This document shows, in pieces, positions 1-7,029 of a stretch of DNA of 7,270 bases. Position 1 is the stretch's first letter; each line of letters opens with the position of its first letter. The notes under the pieces were generated by a model. That model had not been told where the DNA came from. It did not search any database and saw nothing but the letters and a program-made list of their open reading frames with translations. The position numbers were made by a program, and so were the translations under genes. This DNA is from Bacteroidota bacterium (lineage in GTDB: Bacteria > Bacteroidota > Bacteroidia > Bacteroidales > Prolixibacteraceae), in NCBI GenBank assembly GCA_023488865.1, contig JAMDDG010000394.1:1-7270 (forward strand), written 5' to 3'.

Positions 1-271
1 GCGGATACTGCCCGGTAAGCAAACTACCGCGATAAGGGGTACAAACCGGACACCCGGAAATAGTGTTGGTAAAATTAACTGCCCGATCGGCAAGCCGGTC
101 AAGATTGGGTGTTTGTACATCTTTGTTTCCGTTAAAACCTGCTGCCTGAGCGCGCCATTCGTCAGCCAGAACAAACACCACATTTGGAGCTTTCCGGATT
201 TGTCCGTTCGCAATTGCTGTCAATGACCCAAACAATGCAAGCGCAATACTTTTGCTGAGATTTATTTTCAT
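1..271 (-). CDS. Exported sulfatase, N-terminal part (3' end beyond left window edge)
   Basis: This is a type I sulfatase of the alkaline-phosphatase superfamily, which hydrolyses sulfate esters, probably on a glycan. The reading frame is open from the ATG at 271 to the left edge, giving 90 visible residues. Residues 1-24 form a signal peptide (basic MK start, hydrophobic SIALALFGSLTAIA, likely cleavage near ANGQ). The first metal-binding strand reads VVFVLADEWR (residues 31-40), with D37 as the expected metal ligand and E38 where many relatives have a second Asp. The formylglycine motif is C77-T-P-Y-R81, followed by GSLLTGQYP; it fits the C-X-P-X-R core, so C77 should be converted to formylglycine by a maturase not seen here. 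Roughly the first fifth of a normal 450-550 residue sulfatase is present. It lies 178 bp after the other sulfatase on the same strand. Its GC content is clearly higher than that gene's. Family and export are well supported; the substrate is not identifiable. Confidence 0.93.
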   Translation of the reverse strand, partial: MKINLSKSIALALFGSLTAIANGQIRKAPNVVFVLADEWRAQAAGFNGNKDVQTPNLDRLADRAVNFTNTISGCPVCTPYRGSLLTGQYP

Positions 272-344
272 CACATTTACTTTAAATAATTGGATCTATT
301 TATCTGTTGTATTATTGAGGCCACTCCGATAAGTCTTTTTCTGC

Positions 345-378
345 CACAAAGACACCAAGATACGAAGGTTCACGAAGA
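345..378. repeat. Degenerate run of four 8-bp units in the spacer between the sulfatase genes
   Basis: The plus strand carries CACAAAGA (345-352), CACCAAGA (353-360), TACGAAGG (361-368), a TT spacer, and CACGAAGA (371-378). These are four related octamers differing from one another at one to three positions. I recall very similar text (CTTTGTGGC, CTTGGTG, CTTCGTG on the other strand) as a recurrent intergenic sequence in many Bacteroidota and other environmental genomes, but cannot verify copy number from one window. It is non-coding here and sits between the stop of one sulfatase and the start of the other. The remaining spacer (272-344 and 379-449) shows no convincing promoter or intrinsic terminator to my eye. 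Confidence 0.55.
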
Positions 379-449
379 ATGTCGCTGTTTTACCTTGCCG
401 ATTGCTGCCCATTCGACACCTCGCGAAAAGGCACAAACTGCAACTTTTC

Positions 450-1877
450 CTAAAATGAAGATTTGATATTCATCCATTCTTTTGACGGTACACCATATCT
501 TTCTCTCAATTCTTTATATCTTTTTTTCAATTCCTCCAGTTTCAATTTATATTTTGCATCATTTACCAAATTCATTGTTTCGTGCGGATCGTGTTTAATA
601 TCAAATAGCTCTTCGTAATTGTGTTCAATATAATTCATATATCTAAAGTCCTTGGTAACGACCCCCTCCTCTCTGGGAATTCGCGGGCTACCCAAGAAGT
701 AATGCTGATAAAAAAAATCTGTTCTTTCAGGTATTTTATTTTCTATCAGGTCAATGAGATTTATACCTTGCATACTCTTAGGTATCTGAACTCCAGCCAT
801 AGAAAGGATGGTAGGGGCAATATCAATATTTAGTGCAATTTGTGGTGCCCTATACTGTGTAACATTATCTGGCAAATTAGAATTATAAATTAAAAGGGGC
901 ACGCGAATAGACTCTTCATAACCATACCATTTCCCCTCCATTCCATGTTCTTCCAAAAACATACCATTATCACCCATAACGATGATAATGGTATTTTTAG
1001 CAATGCCTAAATTTTTCAATTTTTCCATCATTTCCCCTATCACATCATCCACACCTGTTATTAACCGATAATAGTTCTTTACATTTTCCTGGTATAATTC
1101 AGGCGTTCCAAAAAGTCCTTTCCATCTTGCCCTTGCAAAATTTGTGTCCGTTCGAAAGAAATCAGGAAATTTATTCCAGTATATAGGATTCGCGGTTACA
1201 GGTTGAGGGATGGTTACATCTTTATAATAATCTTTATATTTCGGTTGAATGATGTATTTAGGAGGATTGCCATCCTGCTCATGTGGAGCTTTAAAGCTTA
1301 CAGAAAGGCAAAACGGGCCATCACCACCGAAATTATTTAAAAATGTTTGAATAGCAGAACCAATTGTGTCAGTATCGTGGATTTTGTGACCTTTATTATC
1401 TGTGGTGATATAATTTGGTTGCCCTTTCCCTCCAGCTTCCGTATCGACCCAAAAATCAAAAACAGAACCGGGTGGGTGATGCCCTATACCAAACTTACCG
1501 ATAAATCCAATATTATAACCGGCATTTTTTAGTAAAGGTGGATATGTCTTTTCAAATGTTTCCGTAGGTAAGTCTGTATCAAAATCATCTATTTTATGAT
1601 GGGATTCATATTGGCCGGTTAATATGCTTGCCCGGCTCACACAACAGATAGCTGTAGTGACAAAGGTATTCTGAAATAAAACACCGGCTGTAGCCAACTT
1701 ATCCATATTTGGTGTTTGTATGATTGGATTACCCATTGCCCCCAAAGCATCCCAACGCTGGTCATCGGTTAAGATGAATATAATATTGGGTTTAATATTT
1801 TGATTTTTCAGCGGTTTGCCCAAGAGGCTTCCCGGCAACATTGAACACCCAATCATTAAGGAAGTTATGTTTTTCAT
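450..1877 (-). CDS. Exported sulfatase (type I, formylglycine-dependent), complete
   Basis: This 475-residue sulfatase should remove sulfate esters from a glycan outside the cytoplasm. It starts with a short basic and hydrophobic leader (about residues 1-20). Visible core elements in order are: NIIFILTDDQRWDALG with metal ligands D38 and D39; TPNMDKLA at 56-62; the formylglycine motif C78-C-V-S-R82 followed by ASILTGQY; GFIGKFGIGHH with K128 and H133; KAPHE with H199; GDNG with D303 and N304; and GKWYGYEESIRVPLL with K316. The C-terminal subdomain ends in the usual YEELFDIKHDPHETMNL strand and a charged helix. Length is normal for the family. The active-site motif has Val where Pro or Ala is typical, and a second Cys beside the modified one. 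The ATG is preceded by AT-rich sequence without a Shine-Dalgarno motif, as is usual in Bacteroidota. It follows susD by 110 bp and has lower GC (about 37% by hand count) than the next sulfatase. Family is certain; substrate is unknown. Confidence 0.96.
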   Translation of the reverse strand: MKNITSLMIGCSMLPGSLLGKPLKNQNIKPNIIFILTDDQRWDALGAMGNPIIQTPNMDKLATAGVLFQNTFVTTAICCVSRASILTGQYESHHKIDDFDTDLPTETFEKTYPPLLKNAGYNIGFIGKFGIGHHPPGSVFDFWVDTEAGGKGQPNYITTDNKGHKIHDTDTIGSAIQTFLNNFGGDGPFCLSVSFKAPHEQDGNPPKYIIQPKYKDYYKDVTIPQPVTANPIYWNKFPDFFRTDTNFARARWKGLFGTPELYQENVKNYYRLITGVDDVIGEMMEKLKNLGIAKNTIIIVMGDNGMFLEEHGMEGKWYGYEESIRVPLLIYNSNLPDNVTQYRAPQIALNIDIAPTILSMAGVQIPKSMQGINLIDLIENKIPERTDFFYQHYFLGSPRIPREEGVVTKDFRYMNYIEHNYEELFDIKHDPHETMNLVNDAKYKLKLEELKKRYKELRERYGVPSKEWMNIKSSF

Positions 1878-1906
1878 CAGTTATTTAGATTGTTTTTCGA
1901 TGAATT

Positions 1907-1938
1907 ATTGGCGGAGTTTTTCATATAACCCCGCCAAT
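1907..1938 (-). promoter_or_regulatory. Intergenic hairpin between susD and the sulfatase gene
   Basis: An inverted repeat pairs ATTGGCGG (1907-1914) with CCGCCAAT (1931-1938). In the minus-strand transcript one G-U pair and one further G-C pair extend it to 10 bp, closing a 12-nt AU-rich loop. It begins about 50 nt after the SusD stop and ends about 30 nt before the sulfatase ATG. No U-tract follows on either strand, so it is not a standard intrinsic terminator. A role in RNA processing, 3'-end stability of the susCD message, or lowering downstream expression is inference. Confidence 0.6.
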
Positions 1939-1987
1939 GTCTTCAAATGATATGAGATTTATCTTATAAATATTGGATGTTTTTCGA

Positions 1988-3466
1988 CTAATATCCAGGA
2001 TTTTGTTCAAGTTTGTTAATTAAAATCTGTTCAGCTGGAATAGGTGCCAGGAGCATGTTAACATTCATTTGGAATGCAGCTTCATAAAGAAACGGCTTTT
2101 TAGCTTTTTCGCGCGCACCGTGGGCAGTTAAAACGGCTAATGCTTTCCCGGTTCTTTTCAGGTCATAATATCGCTGGTTTTCAAAACAAAACTCAACCTG
2201 GCGTTCTTTTGCGATCAGTTCATCAAGTGAAGTTTTAGTATAACCGGTCAACGGGTTGGTCAGACCGGCACGTGTACGTACTTGTTGGACAAAAGGAATA
2301 GCTTCATTGGTGCGATTCTGCTCATTTAGTACTTCTGCATACATCAGCAATACATCCGAGTAACGAAGAATAGGCAGGTTATCTCCGCAACGATCATCAG
2401 GGGCAGATTGTGGTGCCTTATATTTTGCACAATAGGGAATAGGCCTTACCTGCGAGTCCCAGTCTTTACCCACCCAGTAAGCAATTGAAACGGATTTTCT
2501 AAGATCACCATTTTCGAATGCATTGATCAAATCATCTGTCGGTTGATTCCAACCACCCCCAATAATATTAATATTTGGACGGTGTGTAATCGCTCCTGCT
2601 GAAGTCCATGGCGCAAACCAAAATAAAAATCGATTAGATAATTCAGTGCTGTTTTCGGAGTACTGAACCGAGAAGATCGTTTCCTTGTAATCTTTATTTA
2701 CCGGATTAAAAACATTTGCATAATTCGGAAGAAGGCTATATTTCCCCATATCAATTACCGATTTCAGTAATGGTTCTGCTTCTGAATATTTGTGAAGCGT
2801 CAAATAAACCTTTGCCAACAAGGCAAGGGTCGCACCATCGGTTGCCCTGCCGTTCTCTTCGATATCCTTTGCATTCTTAAAATGGGTTGATGCTGATTTC
2901 AGGTCATTGATGATTAAATCATAAACCTGTGATTCTGTTGATCTTTTTATATTGACAGCTTCCTGCGAGGTAATTGACTGTAATACAATTGGAACTCCTC
3001 CGAATTGGCGTACCAGATTGAAGTAGTACAAGGCCCGCAAGAACAAAGCTTCACCGTAGCAACGATCCTTAAATGACATTTTTGACCAGGTTACTTCCGG
3101 TCTTTCAATTTCACTCAGCAGTTTATTACATCTGTTTATTCCTGCGTAAGAAGTATTCCAGAAACTGGAATAGGCAACGTTATTAGAAGTTAGAATGAAT
3201 TGGTCAATAACACCTTTGGAAGCTTCACCCGTAGCCGTATTGTTCTGAAAACTTGCATTGTCAGAGGGTAGCTCGGCCATTACCCAATGATCAACTTTTT
3301 CAAGATTCCTTAAAGGCACATAACAGCCATTTGCCAGAAGAATAAATTCTGTTTCAGACTTATAAAAATTTCCTTCGTTCAAAGAGGTTTCCGGGTACAA
3401 TTCCAGAAATTTATTGCTACAAGCGGATAAAACACTCAATATCAGTAAGTATAGTATTTTTTTCAT
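1988..3466 (-). CDS. SusD/RagB-family glycan-binding surface lipoprotein
   Basis: This 492-residue protein is the outer-membrane, surface-exposed partner that sits as a lid on the SusC barrel and binds glycan. Residues 1-16 are a lipoprotein signal peptide: MKK, a hydrophobic stretch, and a lipobox L13-S-A-C16, with C16 the lipidated residue. The mature start CSNKFLELYPETSLNEGNFYKSETEF is characteristic of SusD. The helical TPR-like part follows, including SYAGINRCNKLL (106-117) and AEALFLRALYYF-like text (GEALFLRALYYFNLVRQFGGVP, 138-159). The C-terminal RagB/SusD part includes LPILRYSDVLLMYAEVLNE (364-382), an RTRAGL element (398-402) and KERQVEFCFENQRYYDLKR (420-438). An aromatic segment, FLFWFAPW (280-287), is a plausible contributor to ligand contacts, though that is inference. 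The gene starts 31 bp after the susC stop, implying co-transcription. Length is normal for the family. No named SusD subtype or glycan can be assigned from sequence alone. Confidence 0.97.
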   Translation of the reverse strand: MKKILYLLILSVLSACSNKFLELYPETSLNEGNFYKSETEFILLANGCYVPLRNLEKVDHWVMAELPSDNASFQNNTATGEASKGVIDQFILTSNNVAYSSFWNTSYAGINRCNKLLSEIERPEVTWSKMSFKDRCYGEALFLRALYYFNLVRQFGGVPIVLQSITSQEAVNIKRSTESQVYDLIINDLKSASTHFKNAKDIEENGRATDGATLALLAKVYLTLHKYSEAEPLLKSVIDMGKYSLLPNYANVFNPVNKDYKETIFSVQYSENSTELSNRFLFWFAPWTSAGAITHRPNINIIGGGWNQPTDDLINAFENGDLRKSVSIAYWVGKDWDSQVRPIPYCAKYKAPQSAPDDRCGDNLPILRYSDVLLMYAEVLNEQNRTNEAIPFVQQVRTRAGLTNPLTGYTKTSLDELIAKERQVEFCFENQRYYDLKRTGKALAVLTAHGAREKAKKPFLYEAAFQMNVNMLLAPIPAEQILINKLEQNPGY

Positions 3467-3497
3467 TTTAACATAGTTTTATTTGAACAGTAAATAT

Positions 3498-6400
3498 TTA
3501 AAAGATCAGATTAATTCCTAATGACATCGTTCTCGCAAGTGGATAAGATGTCATGTCAAATCCCGGGGCCAGCGTAGAATTTACTGCATTACTATGACCT
3601 TCAGGATTAGCCCCACCATACTTGGTAAACATGGCCAGATTCTGCACTGTTGCATAAAGGCGGCAACCATTGATAAACCCACTTAACTTTAACAGTTTTT
3701 CCGGCAAAGAGTAGCCAAAGGTGATATTGGATATCCGAAGATAGCTTGCATCTTCCACCCATAAATTGGAAACTCTGTGGCCAAAACTTGGCATGAGTTT
3801 TGGAACACCGTAATGTAGTCCATCTCCGGGGTTTTCCGGACTCCGCCAACGATTAATCCATTCTTTGCTCACATTAAAGAATCCTTGAAGATTGTCCACT
3901 GATTGACGCAAACCATTCATAACCTGACCGCCGTATTGGCCATTCGTAATAATACCCAGACTAAACTTTTTATAAGAAAAGTTATTTGTAAAACCAAAAA
4001 TAAAATCAGGATGTGGATTGCCAATAATGGTATAATCGAGCATATCACTGATAATTCCATCTCCATTCACATCTTTGTACTTAACATTACCCTCATAAAC
4101 CTGTGGAGTTTTGATGATATTAGGATTCGCAACATCTGCGGCAGTGTATAAACCTTCATAAATAAATCCAAAAAACTGGCCAATAGGTTTGCCAACAACA
4201 GATACATTGGTGGAGTTGTTATCGTTGTTTCCTGCTAAGATTCTATCTCCGTTATCGTTCAAGGAAAGGACTTTGTTCCGGTTAAATGCAACATTTACAT
4301 TAATATCCCATTTTAATGGTCCGTTTATGGGAGTTCCGCCTAACGATATTTCAACACCCACGTTACGAACACTTCCTTTATTAACGGTTTGGCGATTAAA
4401 ACCAGTAATAGCGGGAATAATGTCAGACAGCAACATGTTTTTACTTTTCCTGTAATAACCGTCAATAACAAGGGACAATCTGTTTTTGAAAAGATCAAGA
4501 TCAATTCCGCCATCAAACTGATCTGATTCCTCCCAGGTCAGAAAGGGGTTGGATATTCCGACACTTGATGCTGTTACCTGTTGATTTCCAAAAATGTATG
4601 AACCCGCACTAATGGCAGCCAATTGAGAATAATTTCCAATATTATTGTTGCCACTTTTCCCGTAACTTGCACGCAGTTTCAGATTATTTATTATCTTAAT
4701 ATCCTTAATAAATTTTTCTTCCGAAACACGCCAGGCTCCTGCGAAAGAAGGGAACAAGGCATACCTTTTACTGCTTCCGAAACGGGATGAACCATCGGAA
4801 CGAAACGTGGCGGTTAATAAATATCGGCCCTTGAATGAATAGTTGATTCTACCGAGATATGAAATCATGCTCCATTCGTTAACTGTCTGTCCCCATTGAC
4901 TGATTGCCTGAGCAGCATTAATGGTCTGAATGAGATCGTTGGAAAAGGGACTTGCAGTAAGATCAATATTATTGGAACGAAATTTCTGGGTTGTGTATCC
5001 TAAAAGTGCATTGAAATGATTATCACCCAATTCCTTGTTGTAAGTTAATGTATTTTCAATTAACCAGTTAAAACTTCGTCCATTTCTATTAGTAGATACA
5101 CCTGTACCTGCAACTGGTGGTTTGTTTGATCCTCCAACCGTACTTGGTCTGTACTGAGAATATTCCGAAGTAGACCAAATGGTATTGATTGAACTTCTGG
5201 CGGTCATTGAAGGTGCTATAGCCCATTCTGCATAGGCAATGCCGATATTTTGAAAATCCCGTTCAGACTGAACTGTTTCTCTTAAGACGAACAATGGGTT
5301 GGCAAAACTCCATGCAGAGTGGTACTTACTCTGGGGTGAAACAATATACGGTATAAGCTGTCCATTGGCATCGTATGGCGACATTACCGGATTTGCCCAG
5401 TTTGCTACACCCAAAATATCTTCACGGCCGTTATTGGTGTTAGTCCTTTTTTGATTAATAAAAGTGGGCTGGAGGGATGCTCCTATCTTAAAGGTTTTAC
5501 CCAAATTCGATTGAAAACCAATTTTACTGCTGTATCTTTCAACTCCGGTATAACGAACGGTTCCCTCCTGCTTATAATAGCCAACGCTGAAATTCACTAA
5601 AGATTCCTTTGATCCTTTTTGAAGGCTAACATTATGATCCTGAACGGCTGCCGGCTGCAATATCAAATCATACCAGTCAGTACCATCTCCAACTAAACCA
5701 TCTGGGTTACGGTAGGCTTCCGGATAGTCATTGATTGTCGCTTCCCTGTTTTCCAGCCTACGAACCGCAATGTCAATTTTGTTTCGTTGAAGGTCAACAA
5801 ACTCTCTTTGGTTCATGAGTTGCGGTCTCCCTTTTTGGGGTACTACCTGAATCCCGCCCATCGACGATACATTTACTACCGTTCGTTCAAATTCACCTTT
5901 TTTAGTGGCAATCATGATTACGCCGTTTGCACCTCTGGATCCATATATAGCTGTTGAAGAAGCATCTTTTAAAATAGTTACGGATTCAATATCATTCGGA
6001 TTAATAAATAAAAGCGGGTTTGTGTTTGCGTTTAGCCCGGAAGAATATGGCATTCCATCAACTACATACAAAGGCTCATTCCCTGCACCAAGTGAACCAC
6101 TACCACGAATTTTTACAGATGTACCGGCTCCCGGCGCTCCTGAAACCTGCTGTATTTGCACACCGGCTACTTGACCAACCATCTTCTGATCAATTGTGGA
6201 AATAGGCATTTCTCTGATTTTATCCTGATTGATGTTTGCAACAGAACCCGTTAAATCGCTCTTCTTCATTGTACCATACCCTACAGCAACCACCTCTTCA
6301 ATGCCAACAGTTTCTTCTGCAAGCGTCACATTAATGGTTGTTTTGTTGCCAATCGCGATTTCTTGCATTTTCATCCCCACAAACGAAAACTGTAAAGTTG

Positions 6401-6944
6401 CGTTTGCCGGGATATTGGCAAGCGAATATCTTCCGTTAGCATCGGTAATAGAGCCGTTAGTCGTACCTTTCACCACAACTGAAACACCAGGCAGTGATGC
6501 TCCTGAAGAATCGGTTACTTTGCCGGAAACGGATTTTTGCTGCTGGCTTAGCGGGCTCCCGGCTTCTTTTCCCGATTTTCCCGAAAGGATAATTTGCCGG
6601 TTATTGATGGTGTATTCTATGTCCGTATCTTTGAATAGGGTATCTAATATTTCGTTGATCGTTTTATCCTTTAGATCAACTGAAACTTTTTTGTCGAGTT
6701 TGACAACCTTGTTGTTGTAAAAGAAGAAGAACTCGGATTGTGCCTCAATTTTCTCTAATGCCGCGACAATACCTGACTCTTCAATCTTTACATCCATTCT
6801 TTTGGTTTGGGCGTAATTGTCTAATGCGAATGTTTGCATACTGGCAAAAACCACAATGAAAATAGTAATTTTCATGATTTTTAGGAATTTTCCGCCACAA
6901 GCAAATAAATGCCTGTGATTCGTTAAGAACCATCTTTTTTTCAT
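3498..6944 (-). CDS. SusC/RagA-family TonB-dependent outer-membrane transporter with STN signalling domain
   Basis: This 1148-residue outer-membrane protein imports oligosaccharides with TonB energy, paired with the SusD gene 31 bp downstream. An N-terminal signal peptide is preceded by a long basic leader; the hydrophobic core is ITIFIVVFASMQTFA (about 26-40). An STN domain (about 49-121, with EAQSEFFFFYNNKVV) follows, then a carboxypeptidase-regulatory-like beta-sandwich (about 138-210: VSGKVTDSSGASLPGVSVVVKGT and later TDANGRYSL). The TonB-box/plug start is EEVVAVGYGTMKKSDLTGSV (216-235), and the plug (to about 348) contains the typical LYVVDGMPY and KDASSTAIYGSRGANGVI. The barrel fills the remainder, with SusC hallmarks FRSDGSSRFG (714-723), DVNGDGIISD (958-967) and SYLRISNITFGYSLP (1067-1081), ending in a terminal Phe as expected for BAM recognition. 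The STN domain with FecR encoded just upstream indicates trans-envelope autoregulation. A second in-frame ATG at 6875 (Met24) is an alternative start closer to the signal peptide; the first ATG is preferred because long leaders of this type are common in the family. Confidence 0.97.
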   Translation of the reverse strand: MKKRWFLTNHRHLFACGGKFLKIMKITIFIVVFASMQTFALDNYAQTKRMDVKIEESGIVAALEKIEAQSEFFFFYNNKVVKLDKKVSVDLKDKTINEILDTLFKDTDIEYTINNRQIILSGKSGKEAGSPLSQQQKSVSGKVTDSSGASLPGVSVVVKGTTNGSITDANGRYSLANIPANATLQFSFVGMKMQEIAIGNKTTINVTLAEETVGIEEVVAVGYGTMKKSDLTGSVANINQDKIREMPISTIDQKMVGQVAGVQIQQVSGAPGAGTSVKIRGSGSLGAGNEPLYVVDGMPYSSGLNANTNPLLFINPNDIESVTILKDASSTAIYGSRGANGVIMIATKKGEFERTVVNVSSMGGIQVVPQKGRPQLMNQREFVDLQRNKIDIAVRRLENREATINDYPEAYRNPDGLVGDGTDWYDLILQPAAVQDHNVSLQKGSKESLVNFSVGYYKQEGTVRYTGVERYSSKIGFQSNLGKTFKIGASLQPTFINQKRTNTNNGREDILGVANWANPVMSPYDANGQLIPYIVSPQSKYHSAWSFANPLFVLRETVQSERDFQNIGIAYAEWAIAPSMTARSSINTIWSTSEYSQYRPSTVGGSNKPPVAGTGVSTNRNGRSFNWLIENTLTYNKELGDNHFNALLGYTTQKFRSNNIDLTASPFSNDLIQTINAAQAISQWGQTVNEWSMISYLGRINYSFKGRYLLTATFRSDGSSRFGSSKRYALFPSFAGAWRVSEEKFIKDIKIINNLKLRASYGKSGNNNIGNYSQLAAISAGSYIFGNQQVTASSVGISNPFLTWEESDQFDGGIDLDLFKNRLSLVIDGYYRKSKNMLLSDIIPAITGFNRQTVNKGSVRNVGVEISLGGTPINGPLKWDINVNVAFNRNKVLSLNDNGDRILAGNNDNNSTNVSVVGKPIGQFFGFIYEGLYTAADVANPNIIKTPQVYEGNVKYKDVNGDGIISDMLDYTIIGNPHPDFIFGFTNNFSYKKFSLGIITNGQYGGQVMNGLRQSVDNLQGFFNVSKEWINRWRSPENPGDGLHYGVPKLMPSFGHRVSNLWVEDASYLRISNITFGYSLPEKLLKLSGFINGCRLYATVQNLAMFTKYGGANPEGHSNAVNSTLAPGFDMTSYPLARTMSLGINLIF

Positions 6945-6991
6945 ACTTTTGATTTTTCTAGAATTGATTATTAATAAATGATTGATTCGCT

Positions 6992-7018
6992 AAGGGTGGT
7001 GCCGCAAACACTGCCCTT
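6992..7018 (+). promoter_or_regulatory. Imperfect hairpin in the fecR-susC gap, terminator-like in the plus direction
   Basis: AAGGGTGGTG (6992-7001) pairs with CACTGCCCTT (7009-7018) around a 7-nt loop. Read as plus-strand RNA, all ten positions pair, two of them as G-U wobbles, and a T-rich run follows (7019-7037), which gives intrinsic-terminator form. Read as the minus-strand message that joins fecR to susC, the two wobbles become C-A and A-C mismatches, leaving a 5-bp and a 3-bp stem with no U-tract. Since all recognised genes run minus, a terminator function would apply only to antisense transcription; it could also be fortuitous. The rest of the 85-bp gap is AT-rich, with no promoter that I can support. 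Confidence 0.4.
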
Positions 7019-7029
7019 ATTTCTTTTGT

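Noticed and set aside
272..449. A promoter or intrinsic terminator in the gap between the two sulfatases
   Set aside because: I looked for the Bacteroidota TTTG and TAnnTTTG elements and for a GC stem with U-tract on the minus strand and found only near misses.
621..1532. Short plus-strand open frames at 621-833 and 1347-1532
   Set aside because: They are antisense to the well-conserved sulfatase and show no protein-like family features.
1845..1877. A lipobox in the complete sulfatase (LMIGC, Cys11)
   Set aside because: The hydrophobic segment before Cys11 is too short and the -3/-2 residues fit poorly; an ordinary cleaved leader is more likely, though lipidation cannot be excluded.
3607..3849. 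An 80-codon minus-strand frame inside susC
   Set aside because: It is an out-of-frame overlap within the C-terminal barrel coding region; the SusC frame carries the conserved residues there.
3903..6205. Further plus-strand open frames (3903-4151, 4189-4455, 5905-6174, 6020-6205)
   Set aside because: All are short, antisense to SusC, and have no recognisable domain or independent regulatory context.
6229..6720. A 163-codon open frame on the plus strand
   Set aside because: It lies entirely antisense to the STN and carboxypeptidase-like domains of SusC, whose protein sequence is clearly conserved; the antisense product resembles no family I know.
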